Position numbers and translations under genes: made by a program. A model generated the notes under the pieces. That model made no database searches, had not been told where the DNA came from, and saw only the letters and a program-made list of their open reading frames with translations. A stretch of DNA of 64,000 nt from Anagrus nilaparvatae (taxonomy: Eukaryota; Arthropoda; Insecta; Hymenoptera; Mymaridae), in assembly GCA_022575985.1 (NCBI GenBank), contig JAKSXM010000288.1, forward strand, positions 2,011,501-2,075,500, in the 5' to 3' direction. This document shows positions 23,046 to 50,875 of this stretch, in pieces. The first letter of the stretch is position 1, and each line of letters starts with the position of its first letter.

Positions 23046-26000
23046 TCTCATTATCAGTCTCTTAATATAATCTCCCATCTCTAAACTAGAAACTAATACC
23101 AATACTTAACTCAGATTAATCTAACAACAAATCTCCGCTTCTAAAATCCAATAATCACTTTATATTGTTTTCCTTTTTTAGCTTTATTTTACGCTCTATA
23201 TTTATTAACGATATAAAATGTATGTTTTTCTAACTTTGTATTTTTATACAATAAGCAAAATATCAAATATCAAAAATGACAAAACGTCGCCTTGCAGTCG
23301 ATTCTTCGGAGATAGTGAAATATTTGGCTCTGCAATGTTTGTGCATTAAAACCGAGACAACTTTGTAAAACAGGGTTTATGCTAACATATGTGGCGATTA
23401 TCCGTAAAACAGGCTGTTCTAAAAATATACATTTATAAGAATAAATTAGTATTAACAGAGGAATCATATATAAGTATTATTCAATTAGAAACGATTTATT
23501 TCATATGATAACAACCTGTACTTATTTTGAAACATACAGAGATAAAGTAACTCGGGAGGATGAACAGTATATTACGAGCTCGTTTCCAGAAAAGTAAAGA
23601 ATGGCCCGAATCGCTCATAAATTACCATTTGAGGTGAACCCGATATTGATAAACTGCGATTTGGGTCATTTTTTGTTTTTTTCGTCAGAGGTGAGAATAC
23701 AAGTCTTTTCCGAAAATACGTGATTTCTAGCCACCGACAAGAAAAATATAAAATCCATAATTTTGTTAATTTGTTTAATGACCTAAATGAGGTAATGGCA
23801 AGGAGGCTAATCAATTTTATACACATAATATTAAATAGGTCTCAAAAACTCTGTACATTGAAAAAAAAAACTAAATTTAATCGGTACTTAAGAAAAAGAC
23901 TCAATGAAATGAGTGTATAAATATTATACACACAAAAATTGTTAAATCAAAAAATGAATTTACATATTGTAAATTTTTAACATTGTAAGAAAAAAATTTT
24001 TAATTTTTATTAATTATGTAATTTTAGCTTGATAAGGTCAACAAATCAGTTGACGAAACGTCGCTTTAACAACAGCAATAAAAAAATTTTTGTAATCTAT
24101 AAATAAAATTTTTTCATTTTATTCCATTTGATCAATAAATTCAAAAAATATTCTATAAATTTAAATATATTGTAAATAATCATATTATTAAAATTTGTAC
24201 ATTTAAAATATATAATATATAAGATTTTAAAATTATACGAAATTGTATTATCTTGCTTTATGAATATAAATGAAGTTATTTTATTTTATTTTATTAGCAC
24301 AAATTGCTCAATTCTTCCCTTATAAAATTTATGTATATTAATCAAGGTAATAAAGTTCTACTATATTCTACTTTTTGGAGTACACCTTATAAAGTTGGAC
24401 CGTACTACATACCTTGCCAACTACTGTAAGTAATACATTTTACGTCTGCCTTGTTAGCAACCAGAAAAAAATATTGATATACAAATAAAATTAGACAAAA
24501 ATAAAATTATTTTTAGTTTTTTTATTACAATAATTCAAAAATAATTAACAATTAAATATCTTACAATTTAAGGACACATTTTGATTAATTTGAAAAAACA
24601 AATTAAATCGATAAAATTATAACAATTTTTAATAAATTTATTTATATGCTAAAAAATAAATTTTAATCAGATTTTAAGCACTTAAATAATAAATTTCTAC
24701 ATAAATATAAAGTATAAATCATATATAAGTATAAATCAAAATATATATAATAAATAATAATAATAATATAAAATATCAATGATTTAAAATATTTTTTTTC
24801 TTTTAATTTCTTTAGTTAATTAAGCTGAATAAAATATAAAATAAATTTTTTTTTTTAATTTTATTAATAATATACATAAATACTTTATTCTTTGAGTAAC
24901 AAAATCGTTGGTAATTTAAAATTAATATATAGTAAAAAGTATAATTGCACTTTTAACTATTTTTTTTTTGTTTTATTATAAAAAGAGTTGTTATATTATA
25001 TTTTCTAAGCATAAATTACAAATTAACAGCTTAGAAATTTTATTTTGTTTGTTTGCTTCTTTTATAATTATTTAATATATATATATATACTTATTACATT
25101 TTTTTGTAAATTTTACAATGTTTATTTTATTTTTTAGTTATTTATTTAATCTTTTACTTCATTTTAATGCACTTTTAGTTAAAAGAAAAAGTATGTACAA
25201 AATTGTGAATTTCCTATTTCAAGTAAATTCAAGTATAAAAAAGGATTTACTATTCATTTCTTCTTTTTTTTAATTGTGATTTATAAATCATAAAAAAATA
25301 GGTAAAATTATACGCAGTTTTATACAATAAGCATAAAATTGATATTTTTTTTTACAACAAACAAATTTATATATATACTGACCAAAGCAAAATAAAATTC
25401 TATATATAATTTGCAACAACCTTCTGCAAACTTCTAATTATTTACATTATCTTAATTTCTTCACTTACAGATAAATTTTTTTTTTTTATTTATTATTATT
25501 ATTTTTTTTACAACATATATAAGTAAAACTATACAGATTTCTAAATTCAATGCAGATATAAAATAATGCAAGCTTTAAAATGTTGCAGGATGGAATGCCA
25601 TTTAATAAAATTTAGTTTATTTAAATATTATTCAGTAATATGTCGCGTGCAAGTGCCACTTGTCTTCTGTAAAATTTAATAACTGGTACATTTATTTTTT
25701 ATAAACATTTTTTTAAATTACAATAGCTAAAAAAAATGATTAATTTTTTTTACTGAATCAAAGGCACAGATTGGCCACGCATTATTAAAATACTGGCAAT
25801 GATTTTTTTAAGTAGATAACATTTATTTAAAACTTTTGACTATATTACTCTTTTTTAGGTCTTTTTCTTTTAGAGATATCTATAAATTCCTGCTTCATTT
25901 ATTTAAAAACTAATTATTCACATAACTTTTTTTTTCATTTTCATTTTTTAAAACCGATACAGCATTTGAATCAAAATATTATAAAAGAAATTTTAACTAT

Positions 26001-28150
26001 ATAAACTATTGTACGTTACATTAAAAAAAGGTGTCATCTAAAACTAAAAAGTAAGATTCCCTGAGAATTAATTTAAAAATTTGTAAATTAAAGTAAAGAA
26101 TAAGTTACACTGAATGAAATTATCTAAAAATCAATAATTTTTTTAATAAAACTTGTAGTATTTCTTATTATAATAAAAATCAAAGTTTTGAAAAATTCTA
26201 CTATAGCACCTGTTTTACAAAATATATCACTGGTAGAATTTAAAATAAAAAAATTTTTTAATCCAAGCTACAATTACATAAAATTTTTAAAACCTATAAT
26301 CTATGCTATAATTTAACTTACTAAAATAAACTTTATAATTTCTTGAAATAAAAATTAAATATGGATAAGTTTTATTTAGACTTCAAATTTTTATTTTTTT
26401 AAATTGCAATCCTTTTCAATTAGAAGACACCTTGTTTATAAAAACTAAATCCAAGAAGGCACATTTTTACCAAACTCATTTCTCATAATATATATATTTT
26501 ATTTAAAATTAAGCCTTAAGAAGATCAGACTTGCAGTAAATTTTTGTTTTAACTTTTATTTAATTGACATCCATTTAACATCGTATAATAACCAATGCTG
26601 TTTAATAAATAACTGCTACTCGGATCTTATAGTCTAAAGCTTTAACTGTAAATAAAATTTTTGTATCGCATATAATTTTTTTTATTTTTGTTTTACAGAT
26701 CCTGCAAGGCTTTAATAAAAAAAAAAACAAATGGAATCTAGACGCTCTTATTCAGTAGGCCAATGTGTATATTTAATATAATGCACAATCACACAGTCTA
26801 ATTTTATAAACATATATATTATATATATTTTTTTTTCTGTGAATTATTATAAGTTATAACAAATAGTTTTGATTTGTCACAGTAATAATTAATGGTTCTA
26901 GTGTAAGAAATATTTATTTACATTTTTTTTTTGTTTTTTTTTTTCAATAAAAAAAAAAGTTCGCTTACCATTGTAAAACTGCGCTGTAAAAATTAACTTC
27001 CTTTTGTTAACAAAAAAATTAGAACATTTTCGAAAAATTAGTAAATTTTCGAAAAAATTTGTAAATATTCAAAAAAAAAATCGTTAATTTACTAAATTTA
27101 GTATATTAACAAAAAATTCGAGTATTTTCTATTTTTTTTTGTGAATTTAAGAAAAAAGTTGTAAATTCACAACTAATTGTAAATTATCAATTTTTCTTGC
27201 GAATTCACAAAAAAAATCGAGAATACTCGAATTTTTTGATAATATACTAAATTCAGTAAATTTACGATTTTTTTCGAATATTTACAAACATTTTTGAAAA
27301 TTTACTAATTTTTCGAAAACATTCTATTTTTTTTGTTAATCTAAGGAAGTTACTTTTTACAGTGTGTTTAAAGAATTCAAAACTCCATTTGGAGTTGCAA
27401 TGGAGTTTAAATGATAAACACGGCCTAATTAGTTGAGAGTCAAATTTTGGTTAAATATTCAACCAATAGATCAAATTTTATGGAAAATTCAGTCATTTGT
27501 TTGAAAATGCAAAAAAAATTGGTAGAGTATTTAAACAAAATGAGACTCACGACTACTGTAGCTAAGAATTCAACCAATTATTTAAATACCCGATAAAGTT
27601 TTACAAAAGCAATCTAGCTGTGCATATGATTGCAACTCGAAACAGTTACAAATAGATTTTTATAAGCTGGCTGAGATTTATCTATTTTATTTTAAAGTTT
27701 AAATACTTAGCATTATCACTTATAAAAGATTTTTTAAAGTTTGTTTATCATTAGCTGTATTTCTTTCGTGATTCCATGGCCCACATTCAGTATGTACAAA
27801 TATAAATCATTTGTTAAATAGCAAATAATAGTCATTTAAGAATTTAATTGATTTGCAGGATTTTAAAAAAATACATGATTTTTAAAACTATTTTATTATA
27901 AATGCAATGTTAAAATTGAAAATTCTAAAAAAATATTATTTCTAATAAAATAATAAATTTTTCAAAGGTACTTAAAAGCTTTGATAATTATCTGTTTGTT
28001 CATAAAATTGGAATAATATTAAATTCCATAGATTAATTAAAATTAAAATAAAATTAATAAAACATTATAATGAAATAGCATCTAATATGCATATACGTTT
28101 ACATATATACATTATATTACAGGTATCATCATGAAAAATGTTATTTCGCG
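23046..28150. other. AT-rich non-coding region, including probable Nedd4 3'UTR
   Basis: No credible open frame was found. The part nearest 28150 should be the Nedd4 3'UTR (minus strand), but its polyadenylation site cannot be placed because A/T runs are everywhere. Recognisable content is one palindromic MITE (26979-27366). The short motif GAAACGTCGC at 24055 is common near ends of insect repeats. Confidence 0.45.
26979..27366. mobile_element. Palindromic MITE, 388 bp
   Basis: The two halves pair almost throughout: CTGTAAAAATTAACTTCCTT on the left against AAGGAAGTTACTTTTTACAG on the right. Internal iterations of TTTCGAAAAATTAGTAAA and AATTCACAA occur. It is just downstream of the Nedd4 stop, so it could be transcribed in the 3'UTR. 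Confidence 0.85.
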
Positions 28151-42478
<14,328 letters not shown>

Positions 42479-43778
42479 TTTTTTGAAAAATTAATTTTTT
42501 GTTTTTTTAAATCACATTACAAAATTTTTGATATCGTTTTAAATATTTTATGGCAAATAAAGGCATCAGTTTATCTTAAAAAATAAAGCGAATTAACGAT
42601 AGAAAAAAAGTATATTCATAGGAGAACAAAATAATTTATCACACACTGATTATATAAAGAAAAACTTATCAATATATATGTATATATATTAATAATATAT
42701 ATGTGTATTGCACACACTGAAATTAATTTTATATTTTAATTTTTCACTAATAAAATCTTTTCTGTTTAATGCTCACTATTTTACAAGATCTAAAATCTAA
42801 TTACTTTTTTAATAAAAAATTTGTCTATAAAATAAGAATTAAACGTATAAAAATGAATTTTTTTTACTCCTACAATATGGAAAATATATATAATTTCTAC
42901 AAGTTATTTGAAAAGATAAGAAAGACTGTTTTAAATCTTAATAATAAGTGATAAGACACACTTATACTATGATATATATTTAAAGTAAGATAATAAATAT
43001 TATACAAAGCTTTTTTTATCCCTACATTATAAAATTATAACATTATTTACCAAAATATCATTTTATATTATCTTTCTCACGAAATCATATCTATATTTAA
43101 AATAATAATAGATTTTTTAGTTTAAACAATAAATTAATAATACAATAAAAGAGATTATAACGTTTTTAAGTATAACTGTTATAAGGAGCACAAAAAAACA
43201 ATTTTTATTTTCTTGTACAAAAAATTATTAAAATTTATTTTTTTATTATGTTTTTTTTTGTACATTAGGTATATAGTCATATTCTTTTATTATAAAATTA
43301 TTTTACATTTTTTTTTAACGTTTCAAATCGAAAATTAAATTTTAAAATAAATAATTTTTTTGACTTAAGTAGAGAATATCAACAAAATCAATCATTTTTT
43401 TTTTTTTTTATTATTGTACATACACAAACTGCAAAATAGTGTTATATTACAGTATAATATTATAGTACTTTTTTATTTTACACACGCGAACATCTCCGTA
43501 TTTTACTCTTTACACACACTGGATTAAAATTTTTTTTTTTGTTAAAAATTGTCAACATTAGAAAATAATTCTAATATTGAAAATGAACTATTTCTTTCAA
43601 CTTCAAAAATGCTGTTTGAAGTTAACTTTAATAACATCAAGTATTGTTTTAAATTCTAATATTTTTTTTATATCACACTTGAATAATGAATAAAAAATTA
43701 AATTATACCTTTGCTTTTAATTGATTTTTAAACATCAAAGATAAATTAAAAAATATTTGTTTCTTGTTATGCTAATTG

Positions 43779-45831
43779 CTAGGAACTTTTTGAATGCAAG
43801 GGTATGACAAATTTTGGACCAAATGGAGATCTGTATGTAATACCAACATCAGAAAAAACTTTGTTTGGTAAAGCTAAATTACACAAATATAGTCTGCCAT
43901 TTTCTGCGCAATGAGCTAACGGTAACCCAGAAAGTAAACTGTATTTACTAATAATACCTGGTGTACCTTGAGAAGGTGGTTCAATTGCTAAAATTGATGC
44001 TCTGTTATTATTTGCCCATTTTGCAACATTTGGTATGATTTTTCTTGATTTTTCTTCATGAAGTGCCAAAAGTATCAAATCAGCAACAGGCGGTAATCTC
44101 TTAACTTCTGTTTCTACTTTGTTTCCTGTTAATTTATATAATGTTAATTCTTGAAGTAAAGATATATCGTCCGAATTTTCTACATAAACTATCGTTTTAA
44201 CACCGTGACTTGATAACTGCCGAGCACAATTTATACCTGCTGCACCAGATCTGTGAGGTCCACATAAAGCAACAACAGTTGGCCATTGGTGAGCATTATG
44301 AGGGTTTAGTCTATGAGCACCACCCAAAAGTTGTAGAGCAATTTCAGCACCAGCACGACCTAATAATTCAACCTAAAATTTTTATATTTTAGTTATTTCA
44401 TGTACAATTTCATATATTATAAAATGTTAAAAATATTCTTAAATGTATTAATTATTTTAAACAAAAATATGAATTTCATTAAAATTATTCTTTGGATTAT
44501 TTTTCCTTTAACATGTTTGCTGCATTTTGATATTTTTGCAGTTATTAGTTTGGTGCGTTTTGATTATTTTTGTTATTTTCATTTCATTCAGATAAAATTT
44601 TTTTTCCATAAATTGGTTCATTTATGCTTAAATTTTTTACGGAAAAGGGGCATCGGCGTACTCCACTCCACTATCAGCCCAAAAATATCTTTGATATCCA
44701 TACTTAATTTGATTTTACAGACATTGCTATGTAACATTCTATAAAACGACGCACTATAGACTCAAAAAGCATGGACAAATCTCGTCCATAATGCAGCAAA
44801 CGTGTTAAACTTTAATAAAAATAAATAAATAAATAGTTTATAAACATACCCTTCTTTCCCAACTGATACCAAACCTATCAGCAGCTCCCATCAATTGTCT
44901 TTGTAAATCAAGTGTAATGCTAGGAATCACTAACCCATCATCAGTAAAATACTCTTCTGAGTTTGCATTAGGTACTAAAATTTGTCTAAATGTAGTTGGT
45001 TCTGATTCAATAACATTTTCATCATGCCTATATCTGCCTTTATTAGCTTTATTTATTTCAGATTGACGCACGGCTTCTGTTTTTTTTGAATTAATTTCTT
45101 GCCAAACAGCCTAAAATTAATATTTAAATTTATTTTTTTCAGAAAAAGTAATCATAGCTAAAGAAATTTATAACCTCTTTATTAAATAAAGCTAAATTTT
45201 TTTCAAAATCAAAATCTTGACTTAATGACTGATCTACTGGAGTTCCAAAAGCTTGAGCATCTTTTTCATTTAATTTTTTTTTTGTACTTCTAATTTGAAC
45301 TAGAAAATTTTATTAAAAGATTATTTAAAAAAAAATGTAATTATATAAATTTATTTATAAATCATACTAGGGCCAATTTTGCCATTTACAGGCGTATCTT
45401 GAGATTGTGTTTCTACTGGTTTTTTTATATTTGAATGAATAGATACATTTTGATTATATGGTGAAGATTCCGAAACTGACCTGCCAGCTCTCTTAGCAAT
45501 TGGCTTTTTTACTAAAACTTTACTATGTGTTTGTAACTCTCTTTCTGGAATTCCAGTTTCTGATGTTGAAATTATGTCAATGTCAATAATGTCTTTTGCT
45601 CTGTGGTAAAATAATGTACATTAACTAATAGCAGAACAAAAAGAAAAATATTAAAATTTACTTTAATGTAACATTTGAACTTCCTTGTTGAGGGATATAT
45701 GGAATACCATTGCAAAAAGGTTTTGCTAAAGTAACATATTGGTCGCTTAAAGCAACAATTTGACCCTGGTAAGTACCTAAATCTTCAATACACTTTATTG
45801 AAACAGTGGAACCCAAAAATTGGTCTGACAT
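43779..45831 (-). CDS. Edc3: Enhancer of mRNA decapping 3 (EDC3)
   Basis: P-body scaffold that stimulates Dcp2 decapping and binds the helicase Me31B/DDX6. Exons: 45831-45662, 45600-45368, 45299-45175, 45110-44850, 44372-43779; phases agree, giving 460 residues (human protein 508). Domains: N-terminal LSm-like fold about 1-56 (FLGSTVSIKCIEDLGTYQGQ), a linker with basic KPIAKRAGRS, the FDF motif DFDFEKNLALFNK at 163-175 that contacts Me31B, and a C-terminal YjeF_N-like Rossmann domain about 235-440 (VVALCGPHRSGAAG). The start is the first ATG before the LSm fold. It is transcribed away from PWP1, with 820 bp between the start codons. One intron holds a MITE. Confidence 0.95.
44507..44809. mobile_element. 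MITE in the last Edc3 intron
   Basis: TTTAACATGTTTGCTGCATT at 44507-44526 and its inverted partner ending at 44809 (one mismatch in 20). It is 303 bp and non-coding. Confidence 0.75.
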
Positions 45832-46651
45832 TGCACTATAAAATAATAAACTTTTTGAAAAAAATTGTAGTTTTTTTTCATTGTATTTTTTAATGAAGTA
45901 AGGAAATTTATTACAAATTATGTAAATGTTTTATAAATTCAGCTATTTACAGGTTATCTCTACTGGTATAAGTCCAAGTTTTATTTGCCAATGTTTTAAA
46001 AGATAAAGACAAAAATATAAATGTATTTTTTATTTAAATTTTAGCAATTAAAATAAGTGTACTGAAATATGTAACTACCTGTTTACAAATTTTTATAATT
46101 TTTTGCAGTTTTAAACAAACATAAATTATTTTTTTTTATCTTGAGTGAAAACAATCAATGGACAATGCGATGGTTTACTCGCTCTACACCACGACCACCT
46201 TAAGGAAAGTAAAATAGGGATTTTTAGTTTTAATTTTTTCATATTGGCACATATCCCGATCAGGAATCGAAACACGGCGTTAGCGAGTACCTATAATATA
46301 ATAAACAAGGCGCGCAAATCAAAATTGCAATAAAAAATATATATTTTAAATTTATATTATCTTGAAATCAAAATTGGAAATTTATTGCGTGTTTAACAAA
46401 TATTCACTTATGAAATTTATGTTGCATATACTGTTTAATTTATTTTAATTGATTTTTTATTCAATATAATCTGTATTGTGAACCAGAGCAGCTGAGACTG
46501 CTGAGAGGAGCAGAAAAAGTAAAAACACACGCGCTACACACGGCGACGTAACCACGTGCTTGTTTGTATTCTTTCTTTTTTATACAGAATCTGCAAATAA
46601 AATTTTATAATTTTTTTTGAAAAAAAGTTGTTTATTTTTTATTAAAAAAAT
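45832..46651. promoter_or_regulatory. Shared divergent promoter region, Edc3 and PWP1
   Basis: The two start codons face away from each other across 820 bp. A GC-richer patch at about 46490-46560 (with CACACGCGCTACACACGGCG) is the likely core of one promoter. A tRNA-like B-box segment (TTTCGATTCCTGATC, minus strand) near 46258-46275 hints at an embedded SINE scrap. Confidence 0.4.
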
Positions 46652-48905
46652 ATGAATGTTAATATAATTTCTTGCACCACTTGGGTGAAACGCGGAGTTG
46701 CTGCAGCTGTACCAGATAAGGTTTGTGTTGTGTTGTATGTAAATAATAGAAATATATTTATTTGTTCAATCTCTTATATTTTTTTATTATCATAATGCCA
46801 TCAGACCATAAAGATGTATTTTCTTACATAATTTTAGGTACAACTATCTGCAAGTGAATTAGAAAATATTATAAAAAGTACTCATTCTGAAATAGAGTAA
46901 GTATTAAAAGTGATTGTTGCAATAAACTTAATTTACAAAATAAAAATGTATGATTTTTTATAGGCATTTAAATAATGAATCTGATGAGGAAGATTTAAAT
47001 GACGCAGAAGATGAAAAAAACGTCAAAGCTTTAGTTATGGATACAGTCGATGCAAAAGATGAATTTGATTTTGAAAAATATGATGATGAATGTATGTAAA
47101 ATAAGATAAAAAAAAGAAACAGCATGAATCAATTTAATTTGCATTTTTTTTTTTAAATTTTATATTCAGCTGGTGAAATTCGATGTGATGTGAGTAATTT
47201 AACTGTAGCAGGAAAAGATCCTCTAATAACTATAGGTGATAGTGAAGATGAAGATTCAGAAAAAGAAGATGATATAATTAAACCAGATGATAATTTAGTT
47301 TTGTTAGGACATGTCGAAGGAGATGCAAGTATTCTTGAAGTATATGGTATAAACTTGAAATTTTGTTATTATATTCCCTATGATGTGTTTATTTGAAAAT
47401 ATTTTTTAGTATTTAATGAAATGGAGGATTCGTTTTATTGCCATCATGACATTATTTTACCATCATTTCCTCTTTGCATTGAGTGGCTAAATTATGATCC
47501 ATCTGATACAAAACCAGGTACATAAATTTTGAATAAATTTTTTTTTTGAATTAGTTTTTAAATTTGATTTTTTTTATTAGTAAATTTTTGTGCTATTGGA
47601 AATATGACCCCCATTATTGAAATATGGGACTTGGATTTATTAGATTCTCTTGAGCCTGTATTTAAATTAGGCAAAAAAGGAAATAAAAAAAAGAAAATCA
47701 AATCTATTGGACATAAAGATGCAGTTTTAGACTTGGCATGGAATTCTAATTACTCGTAAGAAGTTTTTCTAAATTTTATTTAATTGTTGTTCATATTTAA
47801 CAAAATCTTTTAAATTCACATTATTCAGTCATATTTTAGCAAGTGGCTCTGTTGACCAAACAGTATTACTGTGGGATTTAGAAAGTGGGGTCCCAGAAAC
47901 CAAATTTAATAATTTTGAAGAAAAGGTACAATCTTTACAATGGCACCCTAAAGAAACTCATTTTTTACTAACTGGAGCTGCCGATAAGTAAGTTCATAAA
48001 TTTCAAATCTACATTATAAATGTATATATATGTTATAAATTTTCAGAAATGTTAGACTATTTGACTGCAAAAGTTATGATTCTGTGAAGACATGGAAAGT
48101 TTCTGGAGAAGTTGAAAAAATTTTATGGAATCACTTTGAACCAAATATTTGTTTTGTAATTATTTATATTTAAGAAAAAATACTGATTAATTGTTGATTT
48201 AAAATATTGATGTTTTATTAATATTATAGGCAAGTACTGATAATGGATATTTGGAATGTATTGACATCAGAGCTGAAAAAGTTTTATGGAAAAATCAAAT
48301 ACATGAAAAAGAAATTACAGGTTTTTACTCATTTTATCATTAACTTTGAAATTTTGAGGAAAAAATAAAATTTTATTGCATGAGTTTAGGCTTATCATTG
48401 AGTTCCTTGTGTCCTGGCTTCTTAGTCAGTGCTAGTAATGATGGAGTAATTAAGGTATGGGATGTGCTAGATCATGAAAATCCAGAATTAGTTTGTGAGA
48501 AGCAAGGTAAAGTTGGAGCTATCCAATGTTTAGCATCAAGTCCTAATAGTCCATTTGTATTCAGTGTTGGAGGAGAGCAAAAATCAGAAAACTATAAACT
48601 ATTTTTCTTTAATAAAGAAAATGAAAGTAAATATTTTATAACTTCAATTTGCTGTTATATAATTAATACAATTTAATAAAAATTTTGTTTTAGTTTCAGA
48701 AAGATTTAAAAGTAGAACATTGGTAGATTTTAGTTCAAAAAATGAAACTGATAAAATTAAAAAAAATGAAAATAATTTAGACCTTACAAACAGTTTACAA
48801 AATATGGAAATCGATGAAGCATCAGAAGAAAATGTTCAAACAATAAGTACAAAAAAAGTAAACAGAAAAAAATTAAAAAACAAAAGTACTAAAAATATGA
48901 AATGA
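46652..48905 (+). CDS. PWP1: Periodic tryptophan protein 1 homologue (WD40)
   Basis: Nuclear/nucleolar WD40 protein involved in rRNA transcription and ribosome biogenesis; human PWP1 associates with H4K20me3 chromatin. Exons: 46652-46720, 46838-46896, 46964-47091, 47170-47346, 47410-47517, 47581-47755, 47829-47987, 48047-48155, 48230-48320, 48390-48626, 48694-48905; all phases agree, giving 507 residues (human 501). The N-terminus contains [19 protein letters not shown], followed by an acidic stretch. The signature [15 protein letters not shown] follows, then WD repeats ([50 protein letters not shown]), and a lysine-rich tail. The exon 4 donor is GTATAA at 47347; an earlier GTATAT at 47340 breaks the frame. 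Confidence 0.95.
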
Positions 48906-50301
48906 TTATATTTGAATAAGCTATATTCTTTTATTGAAAAAAAAAAACAAATTATATTTAAATAAATATTAAATATTTTTAATTGTTTATTTATTTTATA
49001 AATATTTTTTACAAATACTGCCATAATTTTTTATTAATTGTATATAAAAATTATAATTATTTACTTTACTGAAAAATCTAGTTTTTCATACATAAAAATT
49101 TTAAATTTACACTTTCTTTTCATGAAAAATTACTAAAATATGCATAGAAAAAAAGTCAATAAAAATATATATATAATAAAAATAAATTCTAACTTAATTT
49201 CATAATTTTTCTGTAAATACGTATATTTATTAAGTCAAACATTCTGATTGCATTCAAAGTTTAAAAAAAGAAATGAAAACTTGAATAATTTATGAAATAA
49301 TTGGTGATTCAGATTACAGCACTTCTTTTGCCTCAACTTAACTCTTGTATGAATAAGGCCAATATCCCATTTACCTGATATTGAAATATATTTAAAAAAG
49401 GCTACAGATAATTTTTAAACTTTTTAAAAACAAAATCAAGACAAAAATTGCAGTTTAAAAATAATTTTAAACTAAAATTAAAAATATATAAAAGAGAGCG
49501 CGTATTGATAAGCTAATTTTATTCATTACTGCGATTAATATTCAATTTTAAAGTTGAAAAGTAATCAGAATATTGCAATGAGTAATAAATAAAAAATAAA
49601 TATATTTTTAGGCAAAACTATGTAAGGATTAAAAAAAAAACTTACACATTTATATAAATCAAATTAAATTTCTTAATAAATAATTATATGTCTTAAATTG
49701 AATAAAAAAATTAAAGCATCTTAAAATTAAAAAAATATTATTGATACGACAGACAAAAAATTTCATGCAAAAATTATTTTTACATAAATTTAAATATATA
49801 TATATAATATATAGGTATATATTACATATATATATTTACATGAATATGATACTTATTAAATTAAGTTGCCAATCACTTTTTTGTAAACTATTAAAGATGT
49901 TATTAATGCTGATATTTAATATGAAATAATTTATTTTATTGTCTTAAAAGTTAATAATTCAAAAAATTTTATAGGCATGGCTTCCTTTTTAAGTAAAAAA
50001 GAATTTAAATTCTGGTTAAAAAGCTTAAAAATAAATATTGTGATAGAGAATGTGAAGGCACTTTTGAATATTATATTCAATTGTCATTCTTTTGATTATT
50101 AGTTATTCTTGTCTAATAAAGTCAAATAATGTACCTTAAATATTCAACTACAGAATGAACAAATATGTTTTTGTAAAAAAAAAAAATACTTTTTTTAAGG
50201 AGTAATCTAAATTATGTAAGAATGATTCATTGTTCATTAAAAATTAATAGTTACAAAAAAATAATATAAAAATTTTAAAGGCAGTATAATCACTTTTTAG
50301 T
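48906..50301. other. Convergent intergenic/3'UTR region of PWP1 and RYBP
   Basis: AT-rich, no gene recognised. It should hold the 3' ends of PWP1 (plus) and RYBP (minus). A TA-rich tract lies at 49795-49835. Confidence 0.5.
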
Positions 50302-50875
50302 TCAAGTATCATTTACTATATCTAAACTCCTTGAATCCAGATTAGAGTCATGTTGACTTCCATTTTCAGATGATGCGCTGCTAGACAAGCCCGACTGATC
50401 AGAATTTTTTTTTACCTTTGGCTTATATTCGGTTATAATGACAGTGACATTATTTACTGTTACTTCTTTACTCTGCGCTGTGCTGCGATCAATATTTTTT
50501 AGTCTTGGTGGGTGCCTACTTTTACGTCTTGACTTTTCTAGTTTACCATCTTTTCCAGTACCTGTTGCACTAGAACCACTGCTACCTTCTTTTTTAATAG
50601 GTTTTAACAATGGCTGTGTATATTGTTGCTGAGCTGCCTGTTAATAAAAAAATTATTTTTTAATTACCTAACAAGTCAGAGTTTATTTCAACTTTTACCT
50701 GCTGAGCAACTAGCTGGGGATTAATGCGCGGTTTTCGCGTTGAGGTTCCTTTACGTACGTCACACATCAGGCACTTAAATGCTTCAGCTGTATTTCTATA
50801 CGTACATACACTGCAGTCCCAATAACTTTCTTCCAATACCTTAGCTTGACGCTTACCACTTCCCGAATGGTTCAT
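50302..50875 (-). CDS. RYBP: RING1 and YY1-binding protein (RYBP/YAF2 family)
   Basis: Subunit of variant Polycomb repressive complex 1 that reads H2AK119ub and binds RING1B. Two exons, 50875-50699 and 50637-50302, phase 0, giving 170 residues (Drosophila about 150). Residues 18-42 form an NZF zinc finger with Cys 21, 24, 35 and 38 ([20 protein letters not shown]). Residues 103-132 hold the RING1-binding segment [12 protein letters not shown] followed by [16 protein letters not shown]. The tail is serine-rich. The start ATG precedes a basic lead (KRQAK) as in the family. It is divergent from the KNL2-like gene. Confidence 0.95.

Noticed and set aside
47340..47345. GTATAT as the exon 4 donor of PWP1
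   Set aside because: It puts exon 5 out of frame. The donor at 47347 restores the conserved sequence leading into [12 protein letters not shown].
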